Positions 18,185-26,470 of a DNA stretch of 64,000 bases are shown here, one piece after another. A model generated the notes under the pieces. That model had not been told where the DNA came from. It did not search any database and saw only the letters and a list, made by a program, of their open reading frames with translations. Position 1 is the stretch's first letter. Every line of letters starts with the position of its first letter. Both the position numbers and the translations under genes were made by a program. Origin of the DNA: CAWIUB01 sp963839995 (GTDB lineage Bacteria; Actinomycetota; Actinomycetes; Mycobacteriales; Jatrophihabitantaceae); the NCBI GenBank assembly GCA_963839995.1, contig CAWIXH010000015.1, forward strand, positions 124,001-188,000, read 5' to 3'.

Positions 18185-18435
18185 TGGCGTTGAGTATCAA
18201 GAGCGACGAAGCGGACCAGCTTGCCAGGGAACTGGCTGCCGAGACAGGTGAGACGTTGACCGAAGCCGTGGAGACTGCGCTCAGGGAGCGGCTCGACCGT
18301 CAGCACGCCAGGCACGCGGCCGGCATGAGAACGCGGCTGGCGCGCCTGGCCGCCGATGTAGCGACCCTGCAGATTGCCGACGACAGGACGCCAGAGACGA
18401 TCATCGGGTACGACGACACGGGTCTGGCACGTTGA
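18184..18435 (+). CDS. vapB: VapB-type antitoxin (PSK/Arc-like)
   Basis: 83 residues. The N-terminus MALSIKSDEADQLARELAAE then TGETLTEAVETALRERL is typical of the VapB antitoxins with a ribbon-helix-helix-like DNA-binding start; the C-terminal tail (ADDRTPETIIGYDDTGL) is the part that usually wraps the toxin. Stop overlaps the toxin's TTG start by 4 bp. Start is ATG 18184, next to the -10 box. Expected to neutralise VapC and repress the operon. Confidence 0.85.
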   Translation: MALSIKSDEADQLARELAAETGETLTEAVETALRERLDRQHARHAAGMRTRLARLAADVATLQIADDRTPETIIGYDDTGLAR

Positions 18436-18869
18436 CGGAACCGGCGCGGAAGAGCCTGGTGGTCGATACCTCGGCGGCCGTCGCAGTCATCCTCGACGAG
18501 CCGGGGAGCGGAGAACTTGCGGCACACCTTGAGGACGCTCTCGCCCGGCTGATGCCAGCCGCCATCCGCGTCGAGTTGGGGATCCTTATCGAGGCTCGGC
18601 TGTGGCCTGCCGGGCAGGACGTTGTCGACCGGTTTCTTCGAGACGCAAGGATCGACATCGTCCCCGTTGATGCCGACCTGGCCGCCCGCGCGATGAGCGG
18701 CTGGCGACGATACGGCAGGGGGCGGCATCCGGCTGGACTCAATTTCGGCGACTGCTTCACTTACGCGCTAGCCGAACGGACCGGGCACCCCGTGCTGTGC
18801 ACCGGCGACGACTTCGCTGCGACGGATGCATCCGTGGTGCGACCTCGGTCGGCGCCGGATGCGGGCTGA
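18432..18869 (+). CDS. vapC: VapC-type PIN-domain ribonuclease toxin
   Basis: 145-residue PIN-domain toxin, a Mg2+-dependent RNase that usually cuts tRNA or rRNA. The four acidic residues are in place: LVVDTSAAVAVILDEPGS (first Asp), RVELGILIEARL (Glu), NFGDCFTYALAE (third) and VLCTGDDFAATD (fourth). TTG start inside the vapB stop (TTGA) couples the two. Complete, so likely functional. Confidence 0.88.
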   Translation: MTEPARKSLVVDTSAAVAVILDEPGSGELAAHLEDALARLMPAAIRVELGILIEARLWPAGQDVVDRFLRDARIDIVPVDADLAARAMSGWRRYGRGRHPAGLNFGDCFTYALAERTGHPVLCTGDDFAATDASVVRPRSAPDAG

Positions 18870-18903
18870 GTGCCGGCTACGCCATGGCCCACCCTGGTAG
18901 AGG

Positions 18904-19140
18904 TCACATCACCCGGCGCACCGCGCGCCACGACATGACGGACCAGCGCGACGCAGCGGAGAGGACCGATCCGAGGCTGGCGAAGGAGCCGATCGCCGCG
19001 ATCGACGCAGCCGAGCCAATGGAGCCGATTGACAGCACGGATCCGACCGATCCGATGGAGAGCACGGACCCGTCAGAGCAGATCGACAGTATCGAGTTAG
19101 TGGACTTGTAGGACCAGCGTGACCCGTCCGCGGATGACAC
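18904..19140 (-). CDS. Serine/glycine repeat protein of the LSIGS type
   Basis: 78 residues from GTG 19140. The core is a near-perfect five-residue periodicity (SVLSIGSVGSVLSIGSIGS) after WSYKSTNSILSI and before RWSVMSW. I recall proteins of this pattern as common, uncharacterised actinobacterial products, and the regular pattern suggests a beta-solenoid or stacked structure. The opposite strand also has an open frame (from 18935: MTDQRDAAERTDP...) whose Asp-Pro repeats are the mirror of this coding; only one is likely real. No strong ribosome-binding site is seen. Confidence 0.5.
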   Translation of the reverse strand: MSSADGSRWSYKSTNSILSICSDGSVLSIGSVGSVLSIGSIGSAASIAAIGSFASLGSVLSAASRWSVMSWRAVRRVM

Positions 19141-19143
19141 TCA

Positions 19144-19539
19144 AGATCCATCACGTGCATCGGGAAGCTGCAGCAGCCGTGGTGGCTCTGGTGGCTGCGC
19201 TGCCGCCGCATCGGAACGCGGCCCGGGACCGCGCGGCCGGCGCGGTTCGCGCACTGCCGCGCCCCCGTCGTCCGGTCGGTCGCGCCGGATGAAGTCCCCG
19301 GCATCGGGCCACCGACGCCGACGTGCTCCGGCCGCCACCCGCGGCCGCAGCCCGAGCCTGCCGGCCAACCTGCGTACCCAAGACTTGATCACTACCCCAG
19401 CATTCGCCGGATTGGTATTCGCGGCAACATGTGGCTGCCGACGTTGGTCGCGCTGCGGGTGGATTACCGGCGTGTCGCCCCGCGCCGCGTCCTACGTCGT
19501 CCTATCGGTTGCGGGTCCGGCACCAGCACGCGGCGTGCT
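19144..19539. other. 396-bp stretch without a convincing gene
   Basis: A minus-strand frame (GTG about 19390 to 19141) ends exactly at the start of the serine-repeat gene and encodes an Arg/Pro/Ala-rich sequence (IKSWVRRLAGRLGLRPRVAA...). Its composition looks like GC-rich non-coding translation and I recognise nothing in it. No RNA gene, terminator or repeat is evident. Confidence 0.4.
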
Positions 19540-19968
19540 CTAGACCTCACGACCGAGGCGCACCGAGCCGTCCTCGCGCAGCGTCCAGAACGGATTATGG
19601 GCGATCTCCCAGGGATGCCCGTCAGGATCGGCGAAGACGCCGGAGTAGCCGCCCCAGAACGTCTTGGCTCCCGGACGTCGGATCTCCGCGCCGGCGGACG
19701 CCGCCGCAGCCAGGATCGCGTCGACCTCGTCCGGGGACCGAACGTTGTGCGCAAGCGTGATGCCACCCCAGCCGGCGCTGTCGATTACGACCGTATCCTC
19801 GGCCAGCTTGTCACGATCCCACAGGGCGACGATCATCCCGCCGGCCTGGAAGAACACGACATCGTCGTCAGGTGCCGCATCCGTGCGCCAGCCCAGAGCC
19901 TCGTAGAACGAGCGCGCCTGTGGTAGATCGGCGACACCCAGGGTGACCAGGCTGAGGCGTTGCTCCAT
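19540..19968 (-). CDS. VOC-family (glyoxalase-like) protein
   Basis: 142 residues with two VOC beta-alpha-beta-beta-beta modules: LSLVTLGVADLPQARSFYEA at the start and GGYSGVFADPDGHPWEIAHN near the end. The metal-ligand Glu of the second module (HPWEIAHNP) is present. The family includes glyoxalases, dioxygenases and drug-binding resistance proteins; the substrate cannot be assigned. ATG 19968, 11 bp after the stop of the upstream gene on the same strand. Confidence 0.85.
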   Translation of the reverse strand: MEQRLSLVTLGVADLPQARSFYEALGWRTDAAPDDDVVFFQAGGMIVALWDRDKLAEDTVVIDSAGWGGITLAHNVRSPDEVDAILAAAASAGAEIRRPGAKTFWGGYSGVFADPDGHPWEIAHNPFWTLREDGSVRLGREV

Positions 19969-19978
19969 AAGCCCAACC

Positions 19979-20779
19979 CTAGGACAGCGCTGCGCGAGCG
20001 GCGGCCGTCGCCGGGTGCTCTGCGACGAGCCCGTGCGACAACCGCGTCGCGCACAGCGCGGCGAGCGAGGCGTACGCCTCCGCGCCGATGAGCTCGGTGA
20101 GTTCCGGCGTGTACGAGACGTAGAGTGGCTCGCCCCCGACGTGCGCGTCCGGCGAGGACGTGCAGAACCAGTGCAGGTCGTGGCCGCCCTCGCCCCAGCC
20201 GCGCCGGTCGAACTCGGTGATCGTGGTGACCAGGAGGCGTGTCTCGTCCGGGCGATCGACCCATTCCTGAGAGCGACGCACGGGCAGCTGCCAGCAGACT
20301 TCCGGTTTGGTCTCGACTGGGTTTCGCCCGGTACGCAAGGCGAAAGCATGCAGCGCGCATCCGATGCCGCCCGCGAAACCGTCGCGGTTGGCGAAGATGC
20401 AGGCACCGTCGACCACGCGGGTGCGCAGCCGATCCGGGTCCTCGCCGACGTTGTCCTTCTCGGTCACATCGAGCTTGCCGCTCTTGCGAGTGCCGACGGC
20501 GATCAGCTGCCAGTCGTCTGGCGTGAGCTGCCGGGCGAAGGAGAGGACCCGCTTCTCGTCCGTCTTGTCGGAGAAGAACGCGCCGTGGGTGCAGCAGCCG
20601 AGGGTCGCGGCGCCTGCGGTGATGCCCTGGCAGCCTCGTCCGAAGATGCACGTCCAGCGGGAACACAGCCAGGTCAGGTCGGCCCGGATGAGGTGCTCAC
20701 CATCGGTCGGGTCGAAGAATTCCACCCACTCGCGGGTGAAGTCCAACCCGACTTCGGGCGCGACGACAGGCAACTGCAT
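19979..20779 (-). CDS. Conserved Cys-rich hypothetical protein (Rv0495c-like)
   Basis: About 266 residues beginning MQLPVVAPEVGLDFTREWVE. Seven or more cysteines are grouped as in a metal or Fe-S binding protein: CSRWTCIFGRGCQG, GCCTHGAFFSD, VDGACIFANRDG, GCALHAFALRTG and PEVCWQLP. This looks like the DUF3109-type family found next to ppx in actinobacteria; its reaction is not known. ATG 20779 is used; an upstream in-frame extension to 20863 would run into the divergent ppx gene. Confidence 0.7.
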   Translation of the reverse strand: MQLPVVAPEVGLDFTREWVEFFDPTDGEHLIRADLTWLCSRWTCIFGRGCQGITAGAATLGCCTHGAFFSDKTDEKRVLSFARQLTPDDWQLIAVGTRKSGKLDVTEKDNVGEDPDRLRTRVVDGACIFANRDGFAGGIGCALHAFALRTGRNPVETKPEVCWQLPVRRSQEWVDRPDETRLLVTTITEFDRRGWGEGGHDLHWFCTSSPDAHVGGEPLYVSYTPELTELIGAEAYASLAALCATRLSHGLVAEHPATAAARAALS

Positions 20780-20828
20780 ACCCACTCTGGCAGCGTACGG
20801 CCCCAGACGCGCAGCTATTGTCGGATCC

Positions 20829-21761
20829 ATGCGGCTCGGCGTGCTGGACGTTGGGTCCAACACCGTTCACCTGCTGGTCGTCGATGCGCATCGTGGAGCG
20901 CAGCCCACGCCGCAGCTTTCGCGCAAGAGCGTGCTGCGGCTCGCCGAACACGTCGGCAAGCGTGGCGACCTCGACATCGAAGGCGCCGACGCACTCGTCG
21001 GAGCTGCTCTCGGGGCACGTCGGCAGGCGAAAGAGCTCGGCTGCGACGAGATCCTCGCGTTCGCTACGTCCGCAGTGCGGGACGCCGGCAACAGCGCCGA
21101 AGTACTCGAACGCGTACGTGTCGAGGCCGGTGTCGACCTGACAGTCCTGCGCGGCGACGAGGAGGCGCGGCTGACCTTTCTCGCCGTGCGGCGCTGGCTG
21201 GGCTGGAGCGCCGGCAACCTGATCTGCATCGACATCGGCGGTGGCTCGCTCGAACTCGCCGCGGGCACCGACGAGGATCCCGCGGTGTGCCTGTCTGTGC
21301 CACTCGGCGCCGGACGGCTGACCCGTGACCGGCTCGATGGTGACCCGTCCGCCAAGTCGCAGGTTGCCGCGTTGCATGAGTACGCCGTGGCGGAGCTCGC
21401 CGCTCCGGCGAAGAAACTGCTCGCCGGTGGGCCGCCCGATCGCGTCGTCGGCACGAGCAAGACCTTCCGCACACTGGCTCGGCTGGCCGGAGCGGCGCCG
21501 TCGTCGGCCGGACCACGCGCGCACCGGGTGCTCAACCGCAACGGGCTGCGCCAGATCACCTCGTTCATCTCGCGCATTTCGTCGGCCGACCTGGCTGAGC
21601 TCGACGGCGTCAGCCCAGCACGGGCCCACCAGACGCTGGCCGGGGCGGTGGTCGCCGCGGCAGCGATGGACGCCCTCGACGTCGCGGAGCTGGAGTTGTG
21701 CCCGTGGGCACTGCGCGAGGGTGTGATCTTGCGTCGTCTCGACCAGCTCACCGGGTTCTGA
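20829..21761 (+). CDS. ppx: Ppx/GppA-family exopolyphosphatase
   Basis: Actin-fold phosphatase that removes phosphate from polyphosphate or pppGpp. The first phosphate loop is LDVGSNTVHLLVVDA at residues 5-19; the second is CIDIGGGSLELAAG (about 137-150). The catalytic-type Glu region SAVRDAGNSAEVLERV is present. 310 residues fits the short Ppx of mycobacteria (Rv0496 type), without the C-terminal HD domain. Followed by a short leader ORF and the TIM-barrel gene. Confidence 0.9.
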   Translation: MRLGVLDVGSNTVHLLVVDAHRGAQPTPQLSRKSVLRLAEHVGKRGDLDIEGADALVGAALGARRQAKELGCDEILAFATSAVRDAGNSAEVLERVRVEAGVDLTVLRGDEEARLTFLAVRRWLGWSAGNLICIDIGGGSLELAAGTDEDPAVCLSVPLGAGRLTRDRLDGDPSAKSQVAALHEYAVAELAAPAKKLLAGGPPDRVVGTSKTFRTLARLAGAAPSSAGPRAHRVLNRNGLRQITSFISRISSADLAELDGVSPARAHQTLAGAVVAAAAMDALDVAELELCPWALREGVILRRLDQLTGF

Positions 21762-21783
21762 CGCGCGACTAGGCTCGACCGGC

Positions 21784-21810
21784 ATGAGCGCCCGCGCGAA
21801 GAGCCGGTGA
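21784..21810 (+). other. Short repeat-derived ORF (MSARAKSR) before the TIM-barrel gene
   Basis: Nine codons including stop, ending 4 nt before ATG 21815. The DNA ATGAGCGCxCGCGCGAAGAGC recurs at 36301 (before rex) and 49263 (before resB), in both cases also just ahead of a gene start. Probably part of the same dispersed leader repeat. Confidence 0.5.
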
Positions 21811-21814
21811 GCTG

Positions 21815-22657
21815 ATGGGCGGGACGTCGCATGCGCTGCGTAGCTCATCTGCGCGGGTCGGCCTGTCCAGCGCATCGGTGTACCCGGAGTCGACCGCGGC
21901 CGCATTCGAACTGTCGGCCAAGCTCGGCTACGACGGGGTCGAGATCATGGTCTGGACGGACCCCATCAGCCAGGATCCCTATGCACTAAAGCGATTGTCC
22001 GAGCACTACGAAGTGCCGATCCTGGCCGTCCACGCGCCGTGCCTGATCGTCACGCAGCGAGTCTGGTCGCCCGACCCGTGGGTCAAGCTGCAGCGAGCGC
22101 AGGCTGCAGCAGAGCTGCTCGGCGCGCAAACGGTCGTCGTCCACCCGCCGTTTCGGTGGCAGCGCGAGTACTCACGAGATTTCCACCGAGGCTTATCAAC
22201 GATGGCCGACGAAACCGACGTACGCTTCGCTGTCGAGAACATGTTCCCGTTGCGCGTCCGCGGCCGCGAGGTATCGGCCTACCAGCCGACCTGGGACGTC
22301 GCCGCCGAAATCGAGCCCTACCGCGACTACACCCTGGACCTGTCGCACACAGCCGTGTCGCAGTCGGACGCCCTGGCGATGCTCAACACGATGGGCGCGA
22401 GCCTTGCGCACCTGCACATCGCCGACGGCACCGGCCTCGGCAAGGACGAACACCTCGTGCCAGGGCGCGGCACCCAGCCGTGCGCGGAGGTTCTCGAACG
22501 CATCGCCGCGAACCACTTCGGCGGGCACGTCATCGTCGAGGTCAACACCCGCCGGGCCATCGACCGGTCGGAACGCGAGGCGGACCTGGCCGAGGCGCTC
22601 GCCTTCTGCCGATTGCACTTGGTGGCAGCGCCCGCCGGAATCAACGGGTGGCGATAG
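21815..22657 (+). CDS. Sugar phosphate isomerase/epimerase-like TIM-barrel protein
   Basis: 280-residue AP-endonuclease-2/xylose-isomerase-like barrel (Rv0498 type). Metal-ligand strands visible: GYDGVEIMVW (Glu), VPILAVHAPCLI (His), AQTVVVHPPFRW (His), VRFAVENMFP (Glu), YTLDLSHTAV (Asp/His), LAHLHIADG (His/Asp) and HVIVEVNTRR (Glu). Probably cytoplasmic; substrate unknown. A weak GGTGAG precedes the ATG by 5 nt, and a short leader ORF ends right before it. Confidence 0.83.
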   Translation: MGGTSHALRSSSARVGLSSASVYPESTAAAFELSAKLGYDGVEIMVWTDPISQDPYALKRLSEHYEVPILAVHAPCLIVTQRVWSPDPWVKLQRAQAAAELLGAQTVVVHPPFRWQREYSRDFHRGLSTMADETDVRFAVENMFPLRVRGREVSAYQPTWDVAAEIEPYRDYTLDLSHTAVSQSDALAMLNTMGASLAHLHIADGTGLGKDEHLVPGRGTQPCAEVLERIAANHFGGHVIVEVNTRRAIDRSEREADLAEALAFCRLHLVAAPAGINGWR

Positions 22658-22669
22658 GCGGCCAACCCT

Positions 22670-22701
22670 CGGCTAACCGTCGGCTAACCGTCGGCTAACC
22701 G
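22670..22701. repeat. 11-bp tandem repeat (CGGCTAACCGT), three copies
   Basis: Copies at 22670, 22681 and 22692 between two convergent genes. Each holds CTA, which is TAG on the minus strand; the third supplies the stop codon of the sortase gene. GGTTAGCC/GGCTAACC inverted pairing allows a small hairpin. Confidence 0.8.
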
Positions 22702-23393
22702 AGGTGCGCCGAGACCACGAGATTGTCGAGATAGCTGTGCGCCCGGAAGTCGAAGTCGCCGGTACACGTGATCAGCCGGAGCTCGGGCAAGGGCGTCGGA
22801 CCGTACACCGCCTCGGTCGGGAACCGGTCCTTCGGATAACTGACCGACCTGTCGACGACGAAGCGCAGCGTCGCGCCCGTGCTCTCGCGCACCAGGACGA
22901 CGGCACCGGGACGCAACTCCCGCAGCCGGTAGAACACGGCCGGGCCATTGATCGAGTCGACATGGCCGGCAATGACCGCGGGCCCCGCATTGCCTGGCCG
23001 GACGCCACCCGCATACCAGCCCGCCTCGCCCCACTGGCTCGGCACGGCCAGCGATCCGTCCGTGTGCAGTTGCAGCGTCTCCAGCGCGGTGTCGACCCCG
23101 ATGGACGGGATGCTCAACCGCACCGGTGGCGCGACCGATGTGGCAGGCGGGGCAGAGTGCGCTGGGCCCTGCGGTCCACCCGGCAGCGGCGGCAGCAGAC
23201 CCGGCTCGGTCGAGGCGCTCGCGGTCGCGACCCCGGTGCCGTGCCCGAGAGCGGACGGCCGGTTCGGCGACGCGCCGCCGGCGCCGGCCACCGCCGCCGT
23301 CGTGAGCACGCCGGCTGCGCCGGCGACGGCGGCGAGGCCCGCGAACAGCCGGACGCGCCGCCGCCGGTTGCTGACGCGATGCCTACCGGTCAT
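22695..23393 (-). CDS. Class F-type sortase
   Basis: 232-residue cysteine transpeptidase-like protein. N-terminal signal anchor (VRLFAGLAAVAGAAGVLTTAAVAGAG, about residues 14-38), Pro/Ala-rich linker, then the sortase barrel: VRLSIPSIGVDTALE, catalytic His in VIAGHVDSING, catalytic Cys in LRLITCTGDFD, and the end AHSYLDNLVVSA. This class is common in actinobacteria; the attached substrate is unknown. Its ATG overlaps the stop of the DUF4397 gene by 4 bp, so the two are one translation unit and that secreted protein may be its partner. Confidence 0.88.
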   Translation of the reverse strand: MTGRHRVSNRRRRVRLFAGLAAVAGAAGVLTTAAVAGAGGASPNRPSALGHGTGVATASASTEPGLLPPLPGGPQGPAHSAPPATSVAPPVRLSIPSIGVDTALETLQLHTDGSLAVPSQWGEAGWYAGGVRPGNAGPAVIAGHVDSINGPAVFYRLRELRPGAVVLVRESTGATLRFVVDRSVSYPKDRFPTEAVYGPTPLPELRLITCTGDFDFRAHSYLDNLVVSAHLG

Positions 23394-24268
23394 CGGGTGA
23401 CGGGCTGACGCCTCCCACTGCGCCGCACCACCGCCACGCCGAGTCCGGCAGCTACGAGACCCAATGCGGCCACGCTGTCACGTGCCCAACACGACCCGTG
23501 CGACCGCGTCGCCGTGCCGCCGCCGCCGGCCTGGACCGGTCCGACGGGTGCGGTGGCGGCTGCCGCCGCGTCGACAATGCTGCGCAGGGTCAGCCCGCTG
23601 CCTTTCGCGTCGAGCAAGACGATGGAGTTCACGCTGCCCGACGTGATCTGCACGTCACTGGTCGTGCTCAGGCTTGCTGTCCCGTCGGCCCGAGCGGTGA
23701 TAGGCCAGTCGCCGGCCGGCACCGTCGTGTACGCCGTGCTGGTGGCGAACGCCGCATCCTTCGCCACGACCGGTCCGCCGGTAGCGAGCAGGTCGGCGTG
23801 CGGAGCGCGGCTGGCCGCCTGGATCACCCGCACCAGCCCGGTACCCGACTTGGGCGCGGTGAACTCGTCATGCAGCACGATGCCGTGCAGCTGGCTGTTC
23901 ATGCCGACCGCCGCGGCCGTGTACGCCGCGCCGGCTTTGGCGTCGAGCGTCCAGGTCAACGCTGGCGGCGTCGAGGCGGCCGCGCCGTGCGGCCGCATCG
24001 ATACGGCGTACAGCCCGGGCGCGATGCGGCCGTACGGGCTCACGTCTCCGTACCCCACATTGGTGAGCCACAGCGTGGACGTGCCCCCGGAGAACGCCGT
24101 CAGGTAAACGTCGACGCCGGGGGTGTCCGGCGAGAAGTGCGCCCCGCGGATCACCGCGCTCGTCTCGCTCGGTGCGGCCACGGCGACCGTGGTCGCAGCC
24201 GGAACTGCCAGTCCCAGCGCCGCAACTGCGGCTACCGTGAGCGTGCGTCGTACAGCCAGCCAACCCAT
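23390..24268 (-). CDS. Secreted DUF4397-domain protein with C-terminal membrane anchor
   Basis: 292 residues. Signal peptide (residues 1-32, LTVAAVAALGLAVPAATTVA then AAPSE), then a DUF4397 beta domain: VIRGAHFSPDTPGVDVYLTA, VSPYGRIAPGLYAVSMRP. The end has a Gly-rich linker, a membrane helix (SVAALGLVAAGLGVAVV) and a basic tail RRSGRRQPVTR. A hydrophobic helix plus positive tail resembles a cell-wall sorting layout, but no LPxTG is present. Co-translated with the sortase downstream. Confidence 0.83.
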   Translation of the reverse strand: MGWLAVRRTLTVAAVAALGLAVPAATTVAVAAPSETSAVIRGAHFSPDTPGVDVYLTAFSGGTSTLWLTNVGYGDVSPYGRIAPGLYAVSMRPHGAAASTPPALTWTLDAKAGAAYTAAAVGMNSQLHGIVLHDEFTAPKSGTGLVRVIQAASRAPHADLLATGGPVVAKDAAFATSTAYTTVPAGDWPITARADGTASLSTTSDVQITSGSVNSIVLLDAKGSGLTLRSIVDAAAAATAPVGPVQAGGGGTATRSHGSCWARDSVAALGLVAAGLGVAVVRRSGRRQPVTR

Positions 24269-24308
24269 GTCTTACCCCCGTTCCCCGTCGGCGGACCGTC
24301 CGCCGCCG

Positions 24309-25424
24309 TTAGCTCAACGATTGAACCGGTGCGATAGCTACGTCCCATTGCAAGTGCACGGCCCCGCCGGCAACCGGAGTGATGTGCAGCGGCCGGTATG
24401 ACACGGGCAGCGCGTCGAGCGTGATGCTGAGCGCCGACGTGTTCGGTGCCGTGACGGTGAGGTCGCGGACAGGCAGGCCGGCTGCCGCCTCGGCCGGGTC
24501 CTGCGGCAGGCCGATGAGCTGGATGTCACCCTTGTCGGCGAGCACGGCGAGCACCGTATCGGCCCGCAGATCCAGGCTTCCGGAGGTGAGCGTCTTGTTT
24601 GCGGCGCTGTTCGGGTGGATGTGTTTGTTGTGTAGCAGGCTCGTCCCCGCGTGCAGCCGTTGCGAGCGATCGGTGGCCATGCGCGACTTGAGGTCGGCGG
24701 GCCCGCTGGGATCGATCTTGCGTACCTCGACCCGGTCATCGCCCTGACCGAACAGCGCCACCGGGGCCGACGCTGCGAGGGCGGCGGCGACGTCACCCGA
24801 CGGCGTTGCTCGTGCGCTGGGGGTCGAGATCAGGTAGGCCTCCGCATGCCAGTCCTGATCGTTGTTGGGCAATCCCGGCAGTGCTGTGAAGCCGTCGGTG
24901 CGCAGATCCTGGTTGACTGCGGGGTCGGCGCCAATCGGGGTCTCGTGCGCGAGGTTGGTCTCGATCCACTTCTGCGCGGCCACGGTCGTGACGGCCGGCA
25001 CTTCCGATGGTCCCGCGGAGGGAGCGGTCGTTGCGGTGTTCGTGTGCTGCCGGCCGCGGGCGACGGCGATGGCGATCACGACAAGGACACCTGCGGTCAC
25101 CACCGCGAGAATCACGCCCGCGACCGCCCGCACCCGCGGGCTGCGCGCCGCCTGAGCCACCGGCGATCGCGGGGGCATGGCGAGGCTCGGCCTCGGTTCT
25201 GTGTCCCAAGCAGCCGGTGTGCGCTGGGCGGTGGGTTGTATCGGCGCAGACTGCTTTGTCTTGACGGCCGGCTGCTGAGGGCCCGGCACCTTCGCTGCAG
25301 GCCGATCCTTCGCAGCCCCGGTCACCCGGGAGATTCCCGCGACGCGGCGCACCGGCCGCGCAGCGGTCCCCCCGCGCGCCCCCCGGGCTGCTTGGTGCCC
25401 ACGAGCAGCAACGTACCGTGCCAC
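24309..25424 (-). CDS. Membrane-anchored protein of unknown function
   Basis: About 371 residues from GTG 25424. A basic, Pro/Gln-rich cytoplasmic segment of about 110 residues precedes one membrane helix (AVAGVILAVVTAGVLVVIAIAV). The extracytoplasmic part includes a recognisable extended domain (QKWIETNLAHETPIGADPAV, DWHAEAYLIST, HPNSAANKTLTSGSLDLRAD). I recall similar single-pass proteins in actinobacteria but no function. The start is chosen for its divergence from the proline dehydrogenase gene and is uncertain. Confidence 0.6.
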   Translation of the reverse strand: MARYVAARGHQAARGARGGTAARPVRRVAGISRVTGAAKDRPAAKVPGPQQPAVKTKQSAPIQPTAQRTPAAWDTEPRPSLAMPPRSPVAQAARSPRVRAVAGVILAVVTAGVLVVIAIAVARGRQHTNTATTAPSAGPSEVPAVTTVAAQKWIETNLAHETPIGADPAVNQDLRTDGFTALPGLPNNDQDWHAEAYLISTPSARATPSGDVAAALAASAPVALFGQGDDRVEVRKIDPSGPADLKSRMATDRSQRLHAGTSLLHNKHIHPNSAANKTLTSGSLDLRADTVLAVLADKGDIQLIGLPQDPAEAAAGLPVRDLTVTAPNTSALSITLDALPVSYRPLHITPVAGGAVHLQWDVAIAPVQSLS

Positions 25425-25463
25425 GCGCCAACGTAAAGCCGAATGCTCGATACGCTCCCAGGC

Positions 25464-26414
25464 ATGCTTCGCACCGCCATCCTGGCCGCCGGGCGCAATC
25501 ACCGTGTCGAACGCATCGTGTCGACGGCGCCGGTGTCGCGCAGCGTGATACGCCGGTTCGTCGGCGGACCGGACACCGCGAGCGGAGTCAGCGCGGCCAA
25601 GTCGCTCGTGAACGACGGGTTGACAGTGACACTCGATCATCTCGGTGAGGACACCACCGACATCGCGCACGCCGATTCGGTGGCGGACGCCTACCTGGAA
25701 GCGCTCACCGCCGTACACCGCGCCGGGCTCGCCGAGATGCTCAGCCCGCTGTGCCCCCGGGTCGAGGTGAGTGTGAAGCTGAGCGCCGTCGGCCAGGCGC
25801 TGCCTGGCGACGGCGATGCGATCGCCCTCGAGCACGCCCGCAGGATCTGCACCGCCGCCAAGGCTGTCAGCGCCACAGTCACGCTCGACATGGAGGAGAG
25901 CACCACGATCGACTCGACGCTCAACATCCTCGCCGCGCTGCGCGCCGACTTCCCCGAGACGGCTGCCGTATTGCAGGCATACCTGCACCGGACGCAGGCG
26001 GATTGCCGCGACCTGGCCGTGGCGGGCAGCCGGGTACGCCTGTGCAAGGGCGCGTACGACGAGCCGGCGTCAGTCGCATTCCGCGACCGCGCCGACATCG
26101 ACAAGTCCTACGTCCGGTGCCTGAACCTGCTGCTCGCCGGCGAGGGGTATCCGATGTTCGCCACCCATGACCCACGGCTGATCTCAATCGTGGCCGACCG
26201 CGCCAAGCATTACGGTAAGGCAGCCGGCGAGTTCGAGTACCAGTTTCTCTTCGGGATCCGTCCGGAAGAACAGCGTCGCCTCGCCCGCGCGGGCCACACG
26301 GTGCGCGTCTACGTCCCGTACGGCGTGGCGTGGTACGGCTACCTCATGCGGCGGCTAGCCGAACGGCCCGCCAATCTGACGTTCTTCCTGCGCTCGCTCG
26401 TCACGAAGGGCTGA
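25464..26414 (+). CDS. Proline dehydrogenase
   Basis: FAD-dependent TIM-barrel enzyme oxidising proline to pyrroline-5-carboxylate at the membrane face. Motifs: VEVSVKLSAVGQAL, DMEESTTIDSTL, AYLHRTQADCRDLAV, RVRLCKGAYDEP (FAD/substrate Lys-Gly-Ala-Tyr), MFATHDPRLI, and FEYQFLFGIRPEEQRRLA with YVPYGVAWYGYLMRRLAERP (substrate Arg pair). Single-domain, about 316 residues. Alternative ATG 25443 adds 7 residues. Next to proC, which makes the opposite end of proline metabolism. Confidence 0.93.
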   Translation: MLRTAILAAGRNHRVERIVSTAPVSRSVIRRFVGGPDTASGVSAAKSLVNDGLTVTLDHLGEDTTDIAHADSVADAYLEALTAVHRAGLAEMLSPLCPRVEVSVKLSAVGQALPGDGDAIALEHARRICTAAKAVSATVTLDMEESTTIDSTLNILAALRADFPETAAVLQAYLHRTQADCRDLAVAGSRVRLCKGAYDEPASVAFRDRADIDKSYVRCLNLLLAGEGYPMFATHDPRLISIVADRAKHYGKAAGEFEYQFLFGIRPEEQRRLARAGHTVRVYVPYGVAWYGYLMRRLAERPANLTFFLRSLVTKG

Positions 26415-26470
26415 CCGATCGTGATCGATACGGCCGAGGACGCGGCCGCCATACCTCGAGGAGCCGGCTG

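Noticed and set aside
18935..19111. Plus-strand Asp/Pro/Thr repeat protein
   Set aside because: Explained as the mirror of the LSIGS-type serine repeat on the minus strand; no ribosome-binding site.
19141..19392. Minus-strand Arg/Pro-rich frame abutting the serine-repeat gene
   Set aside because: Composition like non-coding GC-rich DNA, no motif; kept only as a note.
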